Assembly: GCA_030248135.1 (NCBI GenBank)
Contig: JASANC010000375.1
Span: 39,925-103,924, forward strand
Direction of reading: 5' to 3'
From: Theristus sp. LFF4_11
Lineage: Eukaryota; Nematoda; Chromadorea; Monhysterida; Xyalidae
Length of the DNA: 64,000 bases
Position 1 is the stretch's first letter. Every line of letters starts with the position of its first letter. Position numbers and translations under genes: made by a program. A model generated the notes under the pieces. It searched no databases, had not been told where the DNA came from, and worked only from the letters and a program-made list of their open reading frames with translations. Positions 39,762 to 48,700 of the stretch are shown in pieces.

Positions 39762-42700
39762 ATGTGCAGAGGAGCGGTTCTGTTGGCAGCTTTCAGTGTA
39801 ACAATGTATTACGTAATTTTTCGACCGGCTACGCTGACGCGAACGCCTCAGCAGATGCAAACGCAGTACGACTACATCATCGGTATGCTTCGTTAACTTT
39901 AAACCGAGTGAGATTCTTAAAAATCTACTAAAAAATTTTAATCACTCAGTCTTGGCAACTAAGATTTCTCTTTTTGATTTTTAAAATGATTTTTACAGTT
40001 GGTGCTGGCAGCGCCGGTGCACTGTTGGCTGCGCGACTTTCCGAAAACGCATCCGTTAGCGTCCTACTGTTAGAAGCTGGCTACGCAGAGGAGAACGCGG
40101 TTTTCTACGGGCACATTCCAGCGATGACACCGCTTATGCAACAGACGTACGTTGATTGGCGCTACAGAACTCAGCCTCAGCAGCGAATAGCACAACAAGT
40201 CAAGGACAGTGTTAGTATAATTTTGGTGTTTTTAACAACATCAATTTTATTACCTGCCGGCAAACCTCACACCACATTTCAAGTGACAAAAACCTAATTC
40301 AGCGCGTTTTATGGCCCCGCGGTAAGATGCTCGGCGGGACAAGCATGCTCAACTTTATGCTCTTCAATCGTGGCGATCCATCTGAATATGACCGTTGGGC
40401 TGGCCTCCCTGGTTGTGATGGCTGGTCATACAATGATATGCTGCCCTATTTGAAGAAACTCGAACGAGTCACATTCTCCTCTGATTCAAGTACGTTTCAC
40501 GTTTACATAAGCTTTAATTTGAGCAAGTTCTCGGACACCACACGACACAATTCACACAGTCAATAAATATTCCTTCAGACAGTAAAAAAACAAAGAACAG
40601 CACAGACAGGCAGGCTCAGAACAGCAACTAATCACACCAACTAATAACACATAATCATCGAACATCTTCAGCTATGATACACTATGCAACATGAAAGAAC
40701 TTTTACGCATTCGGCATGCATGACCGCAGCTAGCAATACCCACAACGTTGTTTGAAAATAAAAGTTCTCAATTTGTTTTGAAAAAAATATCTTCCGACAT
40801 TTCCCCTTTGCAGAAAATACTATTTGAACTCAAATCTTCTACACAGCGTTTTTTGCGCTACAAGAAAGTCGGTTGAAATAGCTGCTGAATAACACGTTGA
40901 AAAAAACACAAGCTTCAAAAACTTTTGTGAAAAAATCTTGGAAAACCGCGTGAAAACGTTAGGTAAGCTGCTAAAATAAAAAACAGGTTACGTAATAGGG
41001 GAAAAAGAGACATGGCAGAAACTGTGATTTTTTTGTTCGGGCGTTGGTTGCTTATGGCCGGATGTCAAGCTCGCACGAGTCGCGGCAATGAACAACAACA
41101 CTCCAACGTAGTCAACAAAGAACTTGGTCTTTGTCTTGAGATGTGGACAGACAGCCATGTGGACGAACAGACGGACACAGTTACAATTTTAGTATCACAG
41201 AGAATCCTCAACAGTGTTTTTCTTCAGCTGCATCCGAAAAATCGTCAAAATGAAACGTATTTCACTGCTGTTGTAATGTCAAGCCGTTCAGGACTGTAAT
41301 GAGCATCGACTTTATAAACCAGTTAAAAGATTGCAGATTTAAAAAATCTTCGGACAGAAAAATCGGGTTGCTGCTCATTTTAATCCGACACTGGGAGCCT
41401 CCCAGTGGGAGGGGAACGGACCATATCGGTTTGACTGACAACAGTTGTGAAAATTGCTCTCCCCAAGTATATTGACGAATAAGGAAGAATTTCTCACGAA
41501 ATCAGACAGCTCGATTCTGCGTTCGTCAGTGAACTCATGTCCTGTTCGCGGCTGCCTTACCGTCAAACGCAACCTGTTCGCGTCACTTTGCCATCAAACG
41601 CAAAAACGAAGCTGTTCATTTCCTTCGCGTGCCACGTTACGATTGCAGTTCTTCGTTTGTCGGTTCTAAAACATAAACGTTTCCCGAAATTGCTGAAAAA
41701 ATGACGGAATTTAGAGCTGTCCCTTCAAGAAAAGGATTCTCTTCAAAAGCAACTTTGGATTTTGCTTTCAGGGACAGGGTGTTCTGATTTTGAATTGGTC
41801 GAAAACTAGCAGATAAAACTGGAAAATTTCAGGGTTGTTGTCCCAGTCAAATCCCAGTCAAAAAACTGTATAAAACAGTCTGAGAATTTTTGTTGCCTTT
41901 TTTGTCAGCCTTACAGTTTTCAATCTATGAAATTCTCAAACGTGGTTTACAAATAAATTAAAGTTTGAAAAACAACTATTCAGGACTCAATTGTGAGTAA
42001 AATTAGCGGAATTCAATTTTCAATTAGGGCCGTTCCAATTGGATTTTTTTTCAAAATGCCCCAAAAAGCAACAAAACTAAACTTTTCATTTCCGTGAAAC
42101 AGAATTTTGACTTTGTCCAATTCCTGCTGAACGGCACAAATTATAAATCGATTTTTCACCAGCAGCAACAAACATGATCAAGTTGATCAAAGTGGTCAAA
42201 CTACTGAACGAGACTGAAACAAGGATCGACCAAAATTTGCTGCAAGAAAACTCACATTTTTGAAGCAGACTGACAGCATTCAAAAGCCAGTTCATTTTGA
42301 TGAGGTGAAATGAAAAGGACGAATATAATATGGCACTAGCACCCTCCACCTCTTCGTCTGTTTCTTTTCGTGCTCGTTCGTTGCGTTGTTGTACCAGTTG
42401 TTCTGGCTGGCTGGCAAGGGAAGCCGAAGGAGTGAAGGAGGGGAGGTGAACAGTACTGAAAAGAAAAGGGGAAAGCTAATTTTCAAAGGGGAGGTGTCGT
42501 TACGGACGGGGGGGGGGGTGTCAATCATGCCCATGGCTGATGATGGCCATGGCATATCGCTCTTTGTCTAGATTTGTGGCACTTTTTGTGGCGTGTGAGT
42601 GATCGTGAGTGATGCATCATTATTCATTATTAAAAGAGGTGCATGTGCAGTGGCGGTGGCCCCTTAGTTGTTCCAGAGCCGAGGGGTTGGGGGTAGGGTT

Positions 42701-45700
42701 AGGGGGAAAAAAAATCCGGATTTTTTTTTAAATTAAAATTTTTTTTTTTTAAATTTTTTTTTACAAGTTAGGTTTGTTCGAAGCGTCTCGTCGAGCTGAG
42801 TTCATCTAGACTATTTTCAGAACGATCCGGAAAACTATAAGAGCGAAAATCGTGTTTTATTGAAATTATGTCCATTTCATAGAGGGAAAGTTGCATTTTC
42901 AACAGTAAAACAGGACAATTTTCGACGTGTACTTGAATATTGAACCGTTCTTAGTTGTTCCTCTTTAGAAAATTACCAAAATTTGACTGTGTTCAAAAAT
43001 TCCTGTTTGCTGTAGCTAAGTCGGCAACCCCTGTCGACCCGGTCGCCCCCCCCCCCCCCAAGACACTTACTTTCAGGTTCAACCAGCTATGCTATCTGCC
43101 ACATGGCGAGAGCCCACTCTTCAAATCATCGTATCGAAAACACGTACCATGATTTCGCGATCACGTTGCGGGCAACTGACAGACGCAAGTTTAACACGTT
43201 AGTTTAGCTCAGCACGCAAGTTTTAACATGTGGCCATGTTATCGGGTATCTGAAAAACGGTCGTGTGATGTGGTATTAACCAACATCTCCGCTCCAATTG
43301 TTTAACAATATATCGCACAACTCCATTGTAGACCTATAACATACGCCAATCAACAAAATATCATGTTCATCTCATGGCCTACCGACTGAAAAAACATGTT
43401 CTAAGTTGCAAGAAAACGATTTCTGAAACGATATTTCAATTCAGTTAAGTCATTTCAACGCTAAAAATTGACTCTAGAAGTCATCCAAATCGAAAAACAT
43501 GGAGTACGTCGGTCAAAATGACCAAATAATGACATGTACCTAAGCACACAAAGAAGTTGGGAAGAAAATTTGGTTTGAACTTTCAAAAAATTATGCCATA
43601 AATCGAATTTTCAGAGCAAAGTAGAAGAAAAATTTTTCAAATTTTTTTTTAAGTTTGAAAAAAAAAATCCAATTTAAAAAAAAAAAACAAAAAAAATAAA
43701 AAAAAATTTTTTTTTTCAAAGCCCCTAACCCTAGTTGGGGGGGGGGGGGCGATATAGATAGCTGGAGCAAATTTTCCAGATAGACAGATAGCTGGAAAAT
43801 TTGGGGGGGGGCCGCGGGGGTCGCCGGGGGGGCATGTGACTTTGGTAAAACACTGAGAAATTTTTTTAGATAGATAATAGCTGAGCCGAAAAAACGTGTC
43901 TGATAGAAGAGATAGATTAGAAAGCCCCCCAGCACCCCCCTAGAACAACTATGGGATGGGTGGCCCCGCCCGCCTACGGTTAGGGGCTTTGAAAAAAAAA
44001 TTTTTTTTTTTTCGTTTTTTTTAAAGTGGATTTTTTTTCAAACTTAAAAAAAAAATTTGAAAAATTTTTCTTCTACTTTGCTCTGAAAATTCGATTTATG
44101 GCATAATTTTTTGAAAGTTCAAACCAAATTTCTTCCCAACTTCTTTGTGTGCTCAGGTAAATGTCATTATTTGGTCATTTTGACCGACGTACTCCATGTT
44201 TTTCGATTTGGATGACTTCTAGAGTCAATTTTTAGCGTTGAAATGACTTAACTGAATTGAAATATCGTTTCAGAAATCGTTTTCTTGCAACTTAGAACAT
44301 GTTTTTCAGTCGGTAGGCCATGAGATGAACATGATATCTTGTTGATTGGCGTATGTTATAGGTCTACAATGGAGTTGTGCGATATATTGTTAAACAATTT
44401 GAGCGGAGATTTTGGTTAATACCACATCACACGGCCGTTTTTCAGATACCCGATAACATGGCCACATGTTAAAACTTGCGTGCTGAGCTAAACTAACGTG
44501 TTAAACTTGCGTCTGTCAGTTGCCCGCAACGTGATCGCGAAATCATGGTACGTGTTTTCGATACGATGATTTGAAGAGTGGGCTCTCGCCATGTGGCAGA
44601 TAGCATAGCTGGTTGAACCTGAAAGTAAGTGTCTTGGGGGGGGGCGACCGGGTCGACAGGGGTTGCCGACTTAGCTACAGTATGGCCGAATAAATGAGGC
44701 AGTCCATCAAGGCAGGATCAGTCGCAGACTAGGAGTTGTCTTTTTCAAAAATGCCAACATAATTCCCAGTCATGTGTGCAACGGAAAAAGAATGAACAGA
44801 ACAGCGCGGATAATCCGTTAGTTTAAAAAAACGCGTCAAAATTGGGACACAATTTGGTTTCTGAACGTCTTTTTTCTGACATTCAAAATTCGCGCGCTCC
44901 TTGAACCCTGAAAAAAGCTGCCATGTTTAATCGGCCATACCGTACAGTATGGCCGAATAAATAAGGCAGCCCGTCAAGGCGGGATCAGTCGCAGACTAGG
45001 AGTTGTCTTTTTCAAAAATGCTAACATAACTCCTAATCATGTGTTCAAGGGATCAAAAATGAACAGAATAGCACGAAGAATCGATAAGTCTAAAAAAACG
45101 CGTCAAATTTGGCATACAATGTGGTTTCTGAACGTCTTTTTTCTTTCATTCAAATTTCGCGCGCTCCTTGCACCCTGAAAAAAGCTGCCATGTTTACTCG
45201 GTCATTCCGTACAGCAAACAGGAATTTTTGAACACAGTCAAATTTTGGTAATTTTCTAAAGAGGAACCACTAAGAACGGTTCAATATTCAAGTACACGTG
45301 AAAAATTGCCCTGTTTTACTGTTGAAAATGCAACTTTCCCTCTATGAAATGGACATAATTTCAATAAAACACGATTTTCGCTCTTATAGTTTCCCGGATC
45401 GTTCTGAAAATAGTCTAGATGAACTCAGCTCGACGAGACGCTTCGAACGAATTTAACTTGTAAAAAAAAATTTTTTAATTTTTTTTTAATTTAAAAAAAA
45501 ATCCGGATTTTTTTCCTCTAACCCTAGGCCCGCCGCCCCTGCGGCCCACAATAACACAGGAAAGAAAAATGCAAAAACTAAATTGATCATTTCACCTTAT
45601 CGAAAAGGCTTGGCTTAGGATTAGGTTTAGGATTAGGAACCTCAACGACTCATTGCAAGCAACCTCTGATCAGAAATAAAAAAATCACTTTTAAGAATGT

Positions 45701-48700
45701 ATACAAATCTTTTTAGCGCACGTGCACACGCTCCGGCCTCAACAAAATCTTTGTTTAAAACGCAATTGTTCTGGCATCTTCCTTCCTGAAAAGGCTTGGC
45801 TTAGGTTAAATAGGATTAGGTTAGGATCAGGTTTGGCTTAGGTTAGGATTAGGCTTTAGGATTAGGAGGATTTGAATTCGTGCTACCACATCTTTTTGTG
45901 GCACGTTACATTAACGACAGTAACCAGAGGATGACGTAAAATCCATTCCAAATTTCTTTTTTGTAGCAGAAGCGGGATCGTAGGCCATTACCACACTTGC
46001 GTAAAACCGGAGCTGAAGCCTGATCCCAATGTTTCATCACTTCAACACATTTAATCAAAGCTGACAAGACAATCTGGTCACTTTCACTTTGTTAAAAAGG
46101 CTTCGCTTAGGATTTGGATTAGGAACCTACAACGTGTTGAAACAAATCTGAAATCTGATTTCCTTAGGATTAGATTGAGCTTGGATTAGGAACCTGTTTG
46201 GGCATAGTTGTTCCAGAGCCGAGGGGTTGGGGGGGCCGATATAGATAGCTGGAGCAAATTTTCCAGATAGATAGATAGCTGGAAAATTTTGGGGGGGCCG
46301 CGGGGGGGCCATGTGACTTTTGGGGGGGGCGGTCAAAATTTTTAAATTTGATAGATAGATAGCTAAAACGCTAAAAAGCTATAAAAACAGCAAAATAATG
46401 CAAAAATACACTAAAAATCAAGTATAAACGTGTATTTTACCTAAAATTAGCAAAATTTTCAAGAATTACGAGCAAAAATGGTCAATTTTGGTCAAAAATT
46501 GACTCATTTTATGTCTTCGAAGACAAAAATTTTCAGATAGATAGCTGGCTAAAAAATTTTTTTGGATAGATAATAGCTGAGCCGAAAAAACCGGTCCGAT
46601 AGAGATAGATTCGAAAAATTTTTGGGGGGGGGCCAGGCCCCCCCTACAACAACTATGTGTTTGGGAGTGTCGAATTTGAGTGAGGAGAGGGGGTGTGGTA
46701 GGGTTGTTAAAAAACAAAAATCGTCATTTTTGTTCAATTTTTTTGATTTCAAAATCTAAAGTTGTGCTAAATCAACCAGGTGGTTCGAAGAACCACATTT
46801 GATGTGCAAGCGCTCCCGAATGACTCCCGTATGGCGGAACTTTCCAGATTTTGTTTGAGTGACCTCACCCCTTTTCCAAACCGTTACCATGCCTCTTCTT
46901 GTGTTTTGACACCCAAAACGTCACTAATTGTCCCCCAGCTCAAGTGAAAACACACATACCGGCTTGAAATTCGATCAATTCTGATGATGTCGCAATGACA
47001 CGACACGAAACAGCAATCAGACAACGTAGCGCTTGTAAACGGAGCAGCTCGGACGCTCAGAATTCAGATTGCGAGGGGAATCGTCACCTAAAGGCCATTC
47101 ATGCACGCGCGCGCTGAAGCGCGTTGACACGCGCTATAATGAACGTGCGCATGAATGCGCGTATGTTCCAAAAACTGAAGCGCGCTGTTTTTTTGGTTAG
47201 TGAATGTGTAGCGAAGTGACGTGCGTCAGCGCGCTTCAGCCTCCATGAATGGCGCTTTATCTGCATCGGAAATGATAAGCCAAGCTTTGGGACGCTCAAA
47301 AATTTCATCTCAGAAGTTGTCGAAGCCTAAAATCAGTCGGTAAAACGGTCCAAAATTGACTGCTGACGGTTTTACAAGATAACTAACTATCAAAGAAAAT
47401 TTTTGTTGAACTTTTGAAAATTGTGCCAAAATTGAGGTTTTCAGCCTTCAGAGCTTATTAGAGGGAAATTTTTTGAATTTAAAAATTAAATCGGCACTTT
47501 TGTTTTTTAATCAGTTTTTTTAAAAATTCCATTTTTGTTTAACAACCCTAGGGTGTGACGTTTGGATGGTAGGTAGATACAGTGTCCAGGTGTTGTGTTA
47601 GGGGGTGTCGTGTGTCCCTCTTCCCCGCGGTTTTCTCCCCGCTCAGGGGGTTAACATCAACCCATTAAAATGGAAGAACAGGAGTGATCGGAGCGGGGTG
47701 CACATCGCATCTAGGTGATAAAAATCAAAAAATTGGATGTGCTTTTTTTGGGAAACTCCTGAGTTTTTTAATTAAAAAGTGATTCAGATTCAGCTTTAAC
47801 AAGTCGATTTTTGACAATTAAAATTAAAGTTTTCTTTTGCAAATTTTCTGTATCTTTCCCTTACCTTGTGAAAGTCAGTGATCGCACCAAAACTGGTGGT
47901 GATACGACGTTCTTTTTAAGTTTTTTAAAAACTTGCGAGCCGTAGCTTTGAGGTTACTTTTTATCAGTTTGCAAATTCGATTTGGAGACTGACGTCTTGC
48001 TGAATCGCTCGCTCCCAAACTTCAATTTTCCCAGTTTCAAATTTCGATCTCTCAAAATCTGAAATTGAAATCTATGGTCGTCCTGGATAATTTTTAGTAT
48101 TAGCTGTAAAAAACAGTAAATGTTCATTTCTTTTTCTCAGTTTTTCAGTCAATCTCAGCATTTCCCAGTCTATTTTTGCTGAGCACGAAACGAACACACT
48201 ACAGCTGTACAATAAGCAGTGTCCCACGTTTTCAGGGTATCGTGGAGCTTCTGGGCCAGTAGCGGTGGTGCAGGCGCCAGCGTCACCGTTGTCAGACGCG
48301 GTGTTGCGCGCTGCCGCTGAGAACGGCAACAACGCTGACGCCGACTACAACACGCCCCACATGCACACCGGTTAGACATTAAAAACATCGGGAAAATGTT
48401 GTTGCACCGTTGGATTTTTTTTGTTTTGTTCTTGCACAGCAGTTGCACGTTTTCAGTTTTTTTTGCTACCGTTGCATTCTTGTTTGTGATGTGAATTGTG
48501 AACCCAAGTACCAAACTGATCGCATATAATTAAAGCAATATTGAAATCAATATGAAGTCTCAGTTCACTACTACACTCAAACAATAATGACCTGACCAAA
48601 ATTCGAAATTGGGGCCATCCCGGCTACTGAGTGAGCAAGTTTGGTGTGTTTGTTTGTTTGAGTGTCAGATGCGGCAAGCACGCTTTGTCCTGACCACAAG

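Larger units (their letters stand above)
43975..45526. mobile_element. hAT-like element type B, copy 2, inverted
   Basis: Read on the minus strand this is nearly the same as 42694-43733 along its full length, apart from a 533-bp insertion. The ends are TACGGTTAGGGG and CCTCTAACCCTA. Flanks CGCCCGCC (43967-43974) and GGCCCGCC (45527-45534) agree at seven of eight positions, so this copy came by its own insertion and not by inversion of copy 1. Together the two copies can fold into a hairpin with a stem of about 1 kb. Confidence 0.9.
40490..48235 (+). other. 7.7-kb third intron of the GMC gene, transposon-filled
   Basis: The exon before it ends at A|GTACGT and the exon after it starts after TTTTCAG|GG. 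The join restores the GMC sequence (SSDS-RYRGASGP). All other introns of this gene are below 0.6 kb. The excess length is explained by the mobile elements from 42.6 to 47.6 kb. The stretch 40562-42600 shows no gene I can support, only AT-rich sequence and a 12-G run at 42508-42519. Confidence 0.85.

Noticed and set aside
41012..41299. 95-codon open frame in the GMC third intron
   Set aside because: No recognisable motif, no splice partners, and it lies in transposon-rich intronic DNA. It could be a worn fragment of a mobile-element gene.
42648..45542. A third hAT-like element with CAGTGGCGGTGG / CAGGGGCGGCGG ends enclosing the whole nest
   Set aside because: The outer GC-rich sequences are inverted matches, but no 8-bp duplication flanks them and almost nothing would remain of the element once A1 and B2 are removed. 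It may be only the GC-rich target site.
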